A DNA stretch of 64,000 nucleotides, taken from contig NZ_QJRP01000013.1 in NCBI RefSeq assembly GCF_003205295.1, forward strand, positions 62,001 to 126,000, given 5' to 3'. Source of the DNA: Pseudomonas mosselii (GTDB lineage Bacteria; Pseudomonadota; Gammaproteobacteria; Pseudomonadales; Pseudomonadaceae). The notes under the pieces are model-generated. The model did not search any database. It had not been told where the DNA came from and worked only from the letters and a program-made list of their open reading frames with translations. The translations under genes and the position numbers were made by a program. This document shows, one piece after another, positions 19,134-26,189 of the stretch; positions within the stretch are counted from its first letter, which is position 1, and each line of letters opens with the position of its first letter.

Positions 19134-19631
19134 TCACGATTTCCTACGCCCAAGATGGTGAGCCAACGGCACCATGTACACCGGTACCGGTGACAGCTGC
19201 AGCAGCCGCACCGCCGTGCGGCCGATCGGCACATCCACTCCCGCGCCGGCACTGTGGCTGCCGAAGATCAGCAGGTCGACCGACAACCGCTGGGCCTGCT
19301 CGAGGATCACCTGGGCCGGGTCGCCCTGGCGCACCCGCACCGCGCGGATCAATGCCAGGTCGGCCGGCTCGGTCATCTCGTCACGAAAGTTCTCCAGCAC
19401 CCGCTGCTCGATATTGGCCATGACCGTGTTGACGCCCTCGCTGTGCAGCGCATCGAGGGTCTGCTCATCGAGGTAGCTCTGCAGCAATGATTCGGCGAAC
19501 TGGCCCATGGGCTCCACGGCGTGGATCACATACAGCTCTGCGTTGAAGGTCCGCGCCAGGGCCAGGGCGTGCTGCATGATGAAGGGCGCATAGACACCGA
19601 GGTCGGTGGCAAACAACATGGAACGGATCAT
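19134..19631 (-). CDS. Universal stress protein (UspA family)
   Basis: A 165-residue single-domain Usp fold. The N-terminus MIRSMLFATDLG has the family β1 strand and Asp. The C-terminal segment LLIFGSHSAGAGVDVPIGRTAVRLLQ keeps a GxxxG-like nucleotide loop (GSHSAG...GRTAVRLL), which suggests ATP binding. The start is the ATG at 19629-19631, preceded by GAGG. The role is probably stress survival; the partner is unknown. Confidence 0.88.
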   Translation of the reverse strand: MIRSMLFATDLGVYAPFIMQHALALARTFNAELYVIHAVEPMGQFAESLLQSYLDEQTLDALHSEGVNTVMANIEQRVLENFRDEMTEPADLALIRAVRVRQGDPAQVILEQAQRLSVDLLIFGSHSAGAGVDVPIGRTAVRLLQLSPVPVYMVPLAHHLGRRKS

Positions 19632-19726
19632 TCGACCTCCTCGACTGCCGAGACGGCAGAGCAAGCTTGAGCTTAGCAGCGCCATCGGCGGTCGCCTGGC
19701 CGTCCGGCGCACAGCCGCCGCGGGCT

Positions 19727-20689
19727 TCAGGCCTGCCGGCTGCGCCGGTCGATGAACGCCAGGGCCTGGTACAACGCCTCCATGCGCGGCAGCGCGCAAC
19801 CGGCCGCGCGGGCCCGGGCCAGGGGCTCGGCATAGATCGCCTGCAGCTCCAGCGGCCGCTGCTGGAGATGGTCGTGGTACATGCTCGGCCAGTAGTCCGG
19901 CATCTTCTCGGTAACGCGCAACAGGTGCTCGGCGTAGCCCGCCGGCAGCTCGCGGCCACAGGCCTTGGCACCCGCCACCACCTCCGCCATCAGCGCCTGG
20001 ATCAGCGCGCGGCTGTCGGCATCGCCCATCAAGGGTGTGGTGCTGGCCTGCAGCAACACCGAGAGGCCGTTGTACGGCACGTTCCACACCAGCTTCTGCC
20101 AACGCGCCTGCTCGAGGTCGGCCATGGCCTGGGAGTCGATGCCCGCGGCCCGGAACAGCTCGGCACCCTCCTCTACCACGGCGGCCCCGCCGTCTTCTGC
20201 CGGCCCACTGTGATAGCCCAGGTTCACCGCGCCCAGCGACTGGTGGCGAATCTCGCCGAGCCCCTCGCGATTGACACAGATGAAGCACAGGCCGCCGAGC
20301 AGGTGCAGGTCCGGGCGCAAGGCCGGGCGCAGTTGCTCCTCGACCCCAAGGCCGTTCTGCAGCAACACCACCCGGGCGTCAGGGGCCGCGGCCTGCACGA
20401 TCAAGGGCGCAAGTTCCACGTTGCTGGTGGCCTTCGCACCCACCAGCAGCCAGTCGCAGGGCGGCATGTCGGCGGCAGAGGCGTAGGCCTGCACCGGCAT
20501 GTGCACCTGGCCGTGCACAGCACTGTCGAGGCGCAGCCCCTGCTCGCGCACGACCTCATATTCGCTGCGCAGCAGGAAATGCACGTCAAAACCGGCGCGG
20601 ACCAGCATCAGGCCGTAGAAGCCACCGATTGCGCCGCTGCCGATAATGCCGATGCAGGGATTGCCAATGCGAGGTTCGAGGGACGCCAT
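19727..20689 (-). CDS. 2-dehydropantoate 2-reductase family protein
   Basis: A 320-residue NADP-dependent reductase with the N-terminal Rossmann loop GIIGSGAIGGFYG and the family Lys/Asn segment WQKLVWNVPYN, as in ketopantoate reductase (PanE/ApbA). It would supply pantoate for CoA, but Pseudomonas genomes often have several PanE homologues, so the true substrate is uncertain. The start at 20687-20689 is set by AGGAG six bases upstream; an earlier ATG at 20711-20713 lacks one. The next gene on this strand, usp, is 95 bases further on. Confidence 0.85.
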   Translation of the reverse strand: MASLEPRIGNPCIGIIGSGAIGGFYGLMLVRAGFDVHFLLRSEYEVVREQGLRLDSAVHGQVHMPVQAYASAADMPPCDWLLVGAKATSNVELAPLIVQAAAPDARVVLLQNGLGVEEQLRPALRPDLHLLGGLCFICVNREGLGEIRHQSLGAVNLGYHSGPAEDGGAAVVEEGAELFRAAGIDSQAMADLEQARWQKLVWNVPYNGLSVLLQASTTPLMGDADSRALIQALMAEVVAGAKACGRELPAGYAEHLLRVTEKMPDYWPSMYHDHLQQRPLELQAIYAEPLARARAAGCALPRMEALYQALAFIDRRSRQA

Positions 20690-20949
20690 GCCGTGCTCCT
20701 GAGCGAGAGTCATTGTTGTGGGTCAGCCACTATACCCGCGTGTCGGCCATAGCGACCAAATCCTCCCAGCCGACATCGAACCGCCCGCAAACGCCGCCTC
20801 ATGGGCAAAAACCCCGTATCGACGGGCCCCAGCCCATTGTCGCGCCCCCGCTAACGCGCTAAGGTTCGGCCTCCCCGCTGCGAATAATCTGCTGCTGGGC
20901 CGCACGGGGAACGCTGGCGGCCGGCACCCGTGACCTGACGAGTAACACG

Positions 20950-22026
20950 ATGGCTGATTTACCGATCGATGACCTTAACGTTGCCTCCAACGAGACCTTG
21001 ATCACCCCCGATCAGCTCAAGAAGGAAATCCCCCTCAGCGCCAAGGCCCTGCAGACCGTGACTGCAGGCCGCGAAGTGGTGCGCAACATCCTCGACGGCA
21101 AGGACCATCGCCTGTTCGTGGTGGTCGGCCCCTGCTCGATCCACGACATCAAGGCCGCCCACGAGTATGCCGAGCGCCTGAAGGTGCTGGCCGAGGAAGT
21201 CTCCGACACCCTGTACCTGGTCATGCGTGTGTACTTCGAGAAGCCGCGGACCACCGTCGGCTGGAAAGGCCTGATCAACGACCCGTATCTGGATGACTCG
21301 TTCAAGATCCAGGACGGCCTGCACATCGGTCGCCAGCTGCTGCTGGACCTGGCCGAGAAAGGCCTGCCCACCGCCACCGAAGCACTCGACCCGATCTCCC
21401 CGCAGTACCTGCAGGACCTGATCAGCTGGTCGGCCATCGGCGCCCGCACCACCGAATCCCAGACCCACCGCGAGATGGCCTCGGGCCTGTCCTCGGCGGT
21501 CGGCTTCAAGAACGGCACCGATGGCGGCCTGACCGTGGCCATCAACGCCTTGCAGTCGGTGTCCAAGCCGCACCGTTTCCTGGGCATCAACCAGGAAGGC
21601 GGCGTGTCCATCGTCACCACCAAGGGCAACGCCTACGGCCATGTGGTGCTGCGCGGCGGCAACGGCAAGCCCAACTACGATTCGGTCAGCGTCGCCCTGT
21701 GCGAGCAGGACCTGGTCAAGGCCAAGATCAAGCCCAACATCATGGTCGACTGCAGCCACGCCAACTCCAACAAGGACCCGGCCCTGCAGCCGCTGGTCAT
21801 GGAGAACGTCGCCAACCAGATCCTCGAAGGCAACCAGTCGATCATCGGCCTGATGGTCGAGAGCCACCTGAACTGGGGCTGCCAGGCCATTCCGAAGAAC
21901 CTCGACGAACTGCAGTACGGTGTGTCCGTCACCGATGCCTGCATTGACTGGGCGGCCACCGAGAAGACCCTGCGCAGCATGCATGCCAAGCTCAAGGATG
22001 TGCTGCCCAAGCGCCAGCGCGGCTAA
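20950..22026 (+). CDS. 3-deoxy-7-phosphoheptulonate synthase, AroFGH type
   Basis: First enzyme of the shikimate pathway, joining phosphoenolpyruvate and erythrose 4-phosphate. The 358 residues are of the class I alpha type, with VVVGPCSIHD, EKPRTTVGWKGLINDP, GINQEGGVS and the metal-binding DCSHANSNKD. Feedback specificity (Tyr, Phe or Trp) cannot be read safely. It is a single gene with its own terminator. Confidence 0.94.
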   Translation: MADLPIDDLNVASNETLITPDQLKKEIPLSAKALQTVTAGREVVRNILDGKDHRLFVVVGPCSIHDIKAAHEYAERLKVLAEEVSDTLYLVMRVYFEKPRTTVGWKGLINDPYLDDSFKIQDGLHIGRQLLLDLAEKGLPTATEALDPISPQYLQDLISWSAIGARTTESQTHREMASGLSSAVGFKNGTDGGLTVAINALQSVSKPHRFLGINQEGGVSIVTTKGNAYGHVVLRGGNGKPNYDSVSVALCEQDLVKAKIKPNIMVDCSHANSNKDPALQPLVMENVANQILEGNQSIIGLMVESHLNWGCQAIPKNLDELQYGVSVTDACIDWAATEKTLRSMHAKLKDVLPKRQRG

Positions 22027-22040
22027 AAGACGTGCAAACG

Positions 22041-22067
22041 AAAACGCCGGGCAATGCCCGGCGTTTT
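22041..22067. terminator. Bidirectional terminator between the DAHP synthase and GNAT genes
   Basis: AAAACGCCGGGC-AAT-GCCCGGCGTTTT is a perfect stem with A and T runs on both sides, between two convergent genes. Confidence 0.92.
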
Positions 22068-22080
22068 CATGTGTGCTGTA

Positions 22081-22362
22081 TCAGGCCTTGCTTGAATGGC
22101 GCTGCTGGCGCTCCATGTAGCGCTCGACGTAGGAGCACGACGGAATCACCGTGTAGCCCATCTGCTCGGCATAGGCCAGGGCCTGCTCGGTGAGCGCCGC
22201 AGCGATCCCGCGACCGCGCAGGGCATTGGGGACGAAGGTGCGATAGATGTCCAGCGTCTGCTTGCCCAGGTCCATGTACGTCAGGTAGGCCCGGTGACCG
22301 TCCACGGTGGTCTCGAACTGATGACCGGCCTGGTCATGGTGGATGGTCAGCGTTTCGCTCAT
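22081..22362 (-). CDS. Small GNAT-family N-acetyltransferase (YidJ-like)
   Basis: A 93-residue protein with the compact GNAT core. FVPNALRGRGIAAALTEQAL is the acetyl-CoA-binding motif A (R-G-R-G-I-A), followed by Y-T-V-I-P-S-C-S-Y of motif B. It belongs to the short group that also includes human NATD1. The acceptor is unknown. ATG 22362 is used; an additional Met lies directly before it. Confidence 0.88.
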   Translation of the reverse strand: MSETLTIHHDQAGHQFETTVDGHRAYLTYMDLGKQTLDIYRTFVPNALRGRGIAAALTEQALAYAEQMGYTVIPSCSYVERYMERQQRHSSKA

Positions 22363-22433
22363 CACTACTCCTCGCAGGTCTTGTCGGCAGACCCTTACCT
22401 TACCGATATGGTTTATCCGGCGGAGGAACCTCT

Positions 22434-22578
22434 AGGCTTTGCGCGAAAAGTGCCTGCGCGACGATCATACTGCGTTGAAAACAGGCTCGGATGCTCATTG
22501 ACAACCACAGTCAACTGCGCTTCCTCGCCTGTTTTCGCCTTGCCTGATCGCCGCTCGGCGACTTTTCGCACAAAGCCT
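22434..22578. repeat. 145-base imperfect palindrome, unknown element
   Basis: AGGCTTTGCGCGAAAAGT at 22434-22451 pairs with ACTTTTCGCACAAAGCCT at 22561-22578 (17 of 18). Further in, CGATCA (22461-22466) pairs with TGATCG (22545-22550) and GAAAACAGGC (22477-22486) with GCCTGTTTTC (22527-22536), then interrupted pairing down to a GACAACCACAGTC centre. There is no REP core. It sits in the 636-base gap between the GNAT gene and oprI. The rest of that gap holds the oprI promoter region; I see no convincing gene. It may be a structured RNA or a small palindromic mobile unit. Confidence 0.65.
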
Positions 22579-22777
22579 ACGCCACCTGTTGCCCCTTCGA
22601 CAGCAGCGCGACCGGGATCGTTCTGCATCGATGGCCCCCTCAAATAGTAGGCGGCACCAGCGAGAATGCTCAAGCTGCGCAGAATGAAAATGCTGACAGC
22701 CACCCGCCCGAGGCCCGGCAACAGCAACCGGATGCTCTTGGGCTATGACGCCCTCGGACAGTTAAAGTCACCCTTAG

Positions 22778-22805
22778 TTCAACAAAAAAGTTCCTGTACT
22801 ACAAT
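22778..22805 (+). promoter_or_regulatory. Candidate oprI promoter
   Basis: TTCAAC (22778-22783), 16-base spacer, TACAAT (22800-22805). This would give an oprI leader of nearly 190 bases. A second candidate, TTGCGC-N17-TACAAG, lies nearer the gene (about 22889-22918). Neither can be preferred from sequence alone. Confidence 0.35.
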
Positions 22806-22998
22806 CGCTTGCGCAAGCTGCCCGGGATTTTCACACTTTGTTTACAAACCCCGTCGCCGGAGGCCTGCGTAGCATTTTTTTTGCAGTTCTTGCGCTCAGT
22901 CAGTTTACTTACTACAAGTAATGGGTACTATGTACGCCGGCCAGTTTCTCTTTTCCGAGAGATGGCTATTTAATAGAAAGTCCTTGAAGGGGAACACG

Positions 22999-23250
22999 AT
23001 GAACAACGTTCTGAAATTCTCTGCTCTGGCTCTGGCCGCAGTTCTGGCTACCGGTTGCAGCAGCGTATCCAAAGAAACCGAAGCTCGCCTGACTGCTACC
23101 GAAGACGCAGCAGCTCGCGCCCAGGCTCGTGCAGACGAAGCCTACCGCAAAGCTGACGACGCTCTGGCAGCTGCTCAGAAGGCTCAGCAGACCGCTGACG
23201 AAGCCAACGAGCGCGCTCTGCGTATGCTGGACAAAGCCAGCCGCAAGTAA
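22999..23250 (+). CDS. oprI: Major outer membrane lipoprotein OprI (Lpp-like)
   Basis: Very abundant small lipoprotein of Pseudomonas. Of its 83 residues, the signal ends in the lipobox LATGC with Cys20 as the lipidated residue. The rest is an alanine-rich coiled coil of heptads ([20 protein letters not shown]...) that trimerises like Lpp. The C-terminus ASRK ends in lysine, like the residue by which E. coli Lpp is joined to peptidoglycan. The ribosome-binding site AAGGGG lies 8 bases upstream. Neighbouring ldt may be the enzyme that makes the link. Confidence 0.97.
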   Translation: MNNVLKFSALALAAVLATGCSSVSKETEARLTATEDAAARAQARADEAYRKADDALAAAQKAQQTADEANERALRMLDKASRK

Positions 23251-23272
23251 TAATCCTCACGGATTGTTATGG

Positions 23273-23302
23273 AGCCGACCCACTTGTGGGTCGGCTTTTT
23301 TA
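23273..23302 (+). terminator. Terminator of oprI
   Basis: AGCCGACCCA-CTTG-TGGGTCGGCT followed by TTTTTT, 23 bases after the stop. Confidence 0.93.
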
Positions 23303-23341
23303 TTGCCTGCAAAAAAGCCAGGTGATGCCGCCCAAACAACT

Positions 23342-23448
23342 GGGGCCGCCTGGCGGCCCATCCCGGGACAAGCTTGCGCCTAAAGGCATGGCGTTCGCCG
23401 TACCTGTAGGAGCGGGCTTGTCCCGCGATGGGCCGCAAGGCGGCCCCA
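23342..23448. repeat. REP pair after oprI, one arm decayed
   Basis: The right copy (CCTGTAGGAGCGGGCTTGTC CCGCGATGGGCCGCAAGGCGGCCCC) is intact; the left copy keeps only GGGGCCGCCTGGCGGCCCATCCCGGGACAAGC before diverging. Confidence 0.8.
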
Positions 23449-23480
23449 AAGTGTCCCGCTAGTTGCCAGCGGGCAATCGC

Positions 23481-24455
23481 TTACTGCAATTCTGGCGGAA
23501 TGCTCGACACCATCGGCGCACTCGCGCCATTGACCGGCACGGCGATCTCGACCGGCATGCCGTCTTCGGCGGCCACCACATCGCGAACCATGTCCCAGTT
23601 CATGCGCAAGTTGTTGGCCAGGTCTTCACGCTTGAGCAAGGCATTGATGACCGCAGTGTGCTTGTCGACCACCGACGGATTGCCGTGGTCGTCCAGCGGT
23701 GTATGCGCCTCGAGATAGACCTTGCCGGCACTGATGCCGAACTTGTACGGCTCGTTGATGATGCGCACCGGGGTACCCACCGGGACCATCTTCGACAATG
23801 TCAGCACGTTGTTGTTGAGCATGCGGAAGCAACCGTGGCTGGTGCGCATGCCGATGCCGAACTTCTTGTTCGAGCCATGGATCAGGTAACCCGGCACCCC
23901 CAGGGTGAACTTGAACGGCCCCAGCGGGTTGTCCGGCCCGGCCGGCACCACCGTCGGCAGGATGTCGCCATCGGCGGCGTGCTCGGCACGGATCGAGGCC
24001 GGTGGCGTCCAGGTCGGGTTCGGCGTCTTGGCGGTGATCTTCGTGTTCGCGATCGGCGAACCCCAGCCTTCGCGGCCGATGCCCAACGGGAAGGTGTGCA
24101 CCACGTTCTGCCCTTTCGGGTAGTAGTACAGGCGGTACTCGGCCAGGTTGATGACGATGCCCTCACGCGGGCCCGGCGGCAGGATGTAGCGGGTCGGCAG
24201 GACGATCTCGGTACCGGCGCCCGGCAGCCAGGGGTCGACGCCCGGATTGGCGGCGATCATCTCGAGGTAGCCAAGGTCGTTGGCGGTGCCGATGTCGGCG
24301 AAGGTGTCCTCGTACTTGGCCTTGATGGTGTGGACCTGGCCGACGACGTCCTCACCGGGAGGTGGCAACGGCAGTTCCAGCGCAACAGCGGGGCCTGTCG
24401 CCAGCATGGCGGCCAGGGTCAGGCTACGGGTGACGGCGGGAAAGCGCGGCAACAT
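23481..24455 (-). CDS. L,D-transpeptidase (YkuD family)
   Basis: Periplasmic enzyme that makes 3-3 cross-links in peptidoglycan or attaches Lpp-type lipoproteins. It has 324 residues: a signal peptide to about 26, a LysM-like segment (VHTIKAKYEDTFADIG, about 41-85) and the YkuD domain (97-240) with catalytic HGSN...SHGCFRM (H193, H207, Cys209). The layout matches ErfK/YbiS/YcfS. It lies convergent to and only 230 bases from oprI, so OprI anchoring is an attractive role, but that is inference. Confidence 0.92.
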   Translation of the reverse strand: MLPRFPAVTRSLTLAAMLATGPAVALELPLPPPGEDVVGQVHTIKAKYEDTFADIGTANDLGYLEMIAANPGVDPWLPGAGTEIVLPTRYILPPGPREGIVINLAEYRLYYYPKGQNVVHTFPLGIGREGWGSPIANTKITAKTPNPTWTPPASIRAEHAADGDILPTVVPAGPDNPLGPFKFTLGVPGYLIHGSNKKFGIGMRTSHGCFRMLNNNVLTLSKMVPVGTPVRIINEPYKFGISAGKVYLEAHTPLDDHGNPSVVDKHTAVINALLKREDLANNLRMNWDMVRDVVAAEDGMPVEIAVPVNGASAPMVSSIPPELQ

Positions 24456-24549
24456 CCGGGAAATCCTTCGAAAGATCAGTCAAGACAACGATTGTACACC
24501 CGCGCCGAAACAAGCGGGAGGCGCAAGCATCTCAGATGATGAAAGGCGC

Positions 24550-24831
24550 TCAGAGTTCCGGCCACACCGGCCGCATGCCGCGCCGCTGAGCATCGAGGAT
24601 CGCCCGGCACAGCGGGCACAGGCGCTCGTCGCGGTAGATCGCCCGCTCCACCCCCGACCAGCGCGGCTGCGCCGGCAGCAGGCCACCGCACAAGGTACGG
24701 TCGACCGGCACGCCCAGCTCGAGCTGGCGGGCGGCCAGGTGGATGCGCACTTCCTGGCAGGCAAACAGGTCAAGCTGCTCATCGGGCTCGATCAGTTGGT
24801 AGGCGTACAGGGACCAGGCGGGGCGCGGCAT
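24550..24831 (-). CDS. Conserved hypothetical protein with Cys pair
   Basis: About 93 residues from MPRPAWSLYAYQL; an ATG 10 codons earlier is possible and no clear ribosome-binding site decides. It is soluble, with DEQLDLFACQEVRIHLAARQLELG and, near the C-terminus, CPLCRAILDAQ, a possible metal-binding or redox cysteine pair. I do not recognise a named family. It lies between the L,D-transpeptidase and tesA on the same strand. Confidence 0.6.
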   Translation of the reverse strand: MPRPAWSLYAYQLIEPDEQLDLFACQEVRIHLAARQLELGVPVDRTLCGGLLPAQPRWSGVERAIYRDERLCPLCRAILDAQRRGMRPVWPEL

Positions 24832-24889
24832 CGGGGGCACTCGAAACGGGGGGCGCAACATTAGCCGAAAGCGGCCCCCGATAAAAGCG

Positions 24890-25495
24890 TCACAGCAAGG
24901 GTTTTATCGCCGGCCAGGCATTTTCCAGCAGGCGCTGCTGAGCGGTCGCAGCCGGGTGGATGCCATCAGCCTGCATCAGCTCCGGCACCCCGCCCACGCC
25001 CTCGAGGAAGAACGGCACCAGCGGCACCTTTTTATCGACAGCCAGCTGCTCGTAGACCTGGGCGAACGCCGCGGTGTAGCGCACGCCGTAGTTCGGCGGC
25101 AGGCGCATGCCCAGCAGCAGTACCTTGGCACCGGCCTGGCGGGACTGGTCGATCATCGCGGCAAGATTCTGTTGCAATTGTTGCGGCGGCTGACCGCGCA
25201 GGCCATCGTTGCCCCCAAGCTCCAGCACAACCAGGTCCGGCTTGTGCGCCGCAAGCAGCGCCGGCAGCCGCGCCTGGCCGCCTGCGCTGGTATCGCCGCT
25301 GATCGAGGCGTTGACCACCTGATCGTCAAAACCTTCCTTCTTCAACTGCTGTTGCAGCAGGTTGACCCACCCCTGGCGGGTATCCAGGCCAAAACCGGCG
25401 CTGATACTATCGCCGACGACCAGCAGCGTTCCCGCTGCCGCGCCCTGGGCCAGGCAACACAGGGCCAGGCCGGCACTCAACCACCACATTCGCAT
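24890..25495 (-). CDS. tesA: Arylesterase / lysophospholipase, SGNH hydrolase
   Basis: Periplasmic esterase of the TesA type, acting on acyl-CoA, lysophospholipid or aryl ester substrates. From MRMWWLSAGLALCC it has a signal peptide (cleaved near AAA-G) and 201 residues. SGNH blocks are visible: GDS with Ser30 (VVGDSISAGFG), GGNDGLRG and the C-terminal DGIHP. An earlier ATG at 25507 would overlap the divergent ABC gene. The two starts are only 10 bases apart, an arrangement also found for E. coli tesA and ybbA. Confidence 0.93.
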   Translation of the reverse strand: MRMWWLSAGLALCCLAQGAAAGTLLVVGDSISAGFGLDTRQGWVNLLQQQLKKEGFDDQVVNASISGDTSAGGQARLPALLAAHKPDLVVLELGGNDGLRGQPPQQLQQNLAAMIDQSRQAGAKVLLLGMRLPPNYGVRYTAAFAQVYEQLAVDKKVPLVPFFLEGVGGVPELMQADGIHPAATAQQRLLENAWPAIKPLL

Positions 25496-25505
25496 CGGAT
25501 TCTCC

Positions 25506-26189
25506 ATGGGCCCCAGCATTCTCGTTGCGCAGAACCTTAGCAAAGTGGTCCCCAGCGCGGAAGGCGACCTGACCATCCTTCACGCCCTCTCCCTCGACCT
25601 CGCCCAAGGCGACAGCCTGGCCATCGTCGGCGCCTCCGGTTCCGGCAAGTCCACGCTGCTGGGCCTGCTCGCCGGGCTCGACCGCCCCAGCGCCGGCAAG
25701 GTTATCCTCGCCGGCAACGACCTCGGCCCCCTGGACGAGGACCAGCGCGCCCGGGTCCGCGCCGAGCACGTGGGCTTCGTGTTCCAGTCCTTCCAGTTGC
25801 TCGACAGCCTTGACGCCCTGGAGAACGTCATGCTGCCACTGGAGCTGGACGGTCGGCGCGATGCCCGCGAACACGCCCGCGACCTGCTCGAGCGGGTCGG
25901 CCTGGGCAAGCGCCTGAGCCACACCCCACGCCAGCTCTCCGGCGGCGAGCAACAGCGGGTGGCGATCGCCCGCGCCTTCGCCGCGCAGCCGGCGGTGCTG
26001 TTCGCCGACGAGCCCACCGGCAACCTCGACAGCCACACTGGCGAGCGTATCAGCGACCTTTTGTTCGAACTGAACCAGGAGCGCGGCACCACGCTGGTGC
26101 TGGTGACCCACGACGAGCGCCTGGCCAAGCGCTGCCGTCGCCTGATCCGTCTGGATGCCGGTCGCCTGGTGGCGCCCCTGGAGCCGTGA
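25506..26189 (+). CDS. ABC transporter ATP-binding protein, YbbA/LolD type
   Basis: A 227-residue ATPase of the MacB/LolD group. Walker A is GASGSGKST, the signature is LSGGEQQRVAIARA, and Walker B is AVLFADEPTGNLD. It starts MGPSILVAQNLSKVV. It overlaps its permease gene and would energise it. In E. coli the same tesA-ybbA-ybbP order exists. The transported compound is unknown. Confidence 0.92.
   Translation: MGPSILVAQNLSKVVPSAEGDLTILHALSLDLAQGDSLAIVGASGSGKSTLLGLLAGLDRPSAGKVILAGNDLGPLDEDQRARVRAEHVGFVFQSFQLLDSLDALENVMLPLELDGRRDAREHARDLLERVGLGKRLSHTPRQLSGGEQQRVAIARAFAAQPAVLFADEPTGNLDSHTGERISDLLFELNQERGTTLVLVTHDERLAKRCRRLIRLDAGRLVAPLEP

Noticed and set aside
22413..22727. Possible 104-residue minus-strand protein before oprI
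   Set aside because: Most of it is the long palindrome; no ribosome-binding site or domain. Kept as a repeat and not a gene.
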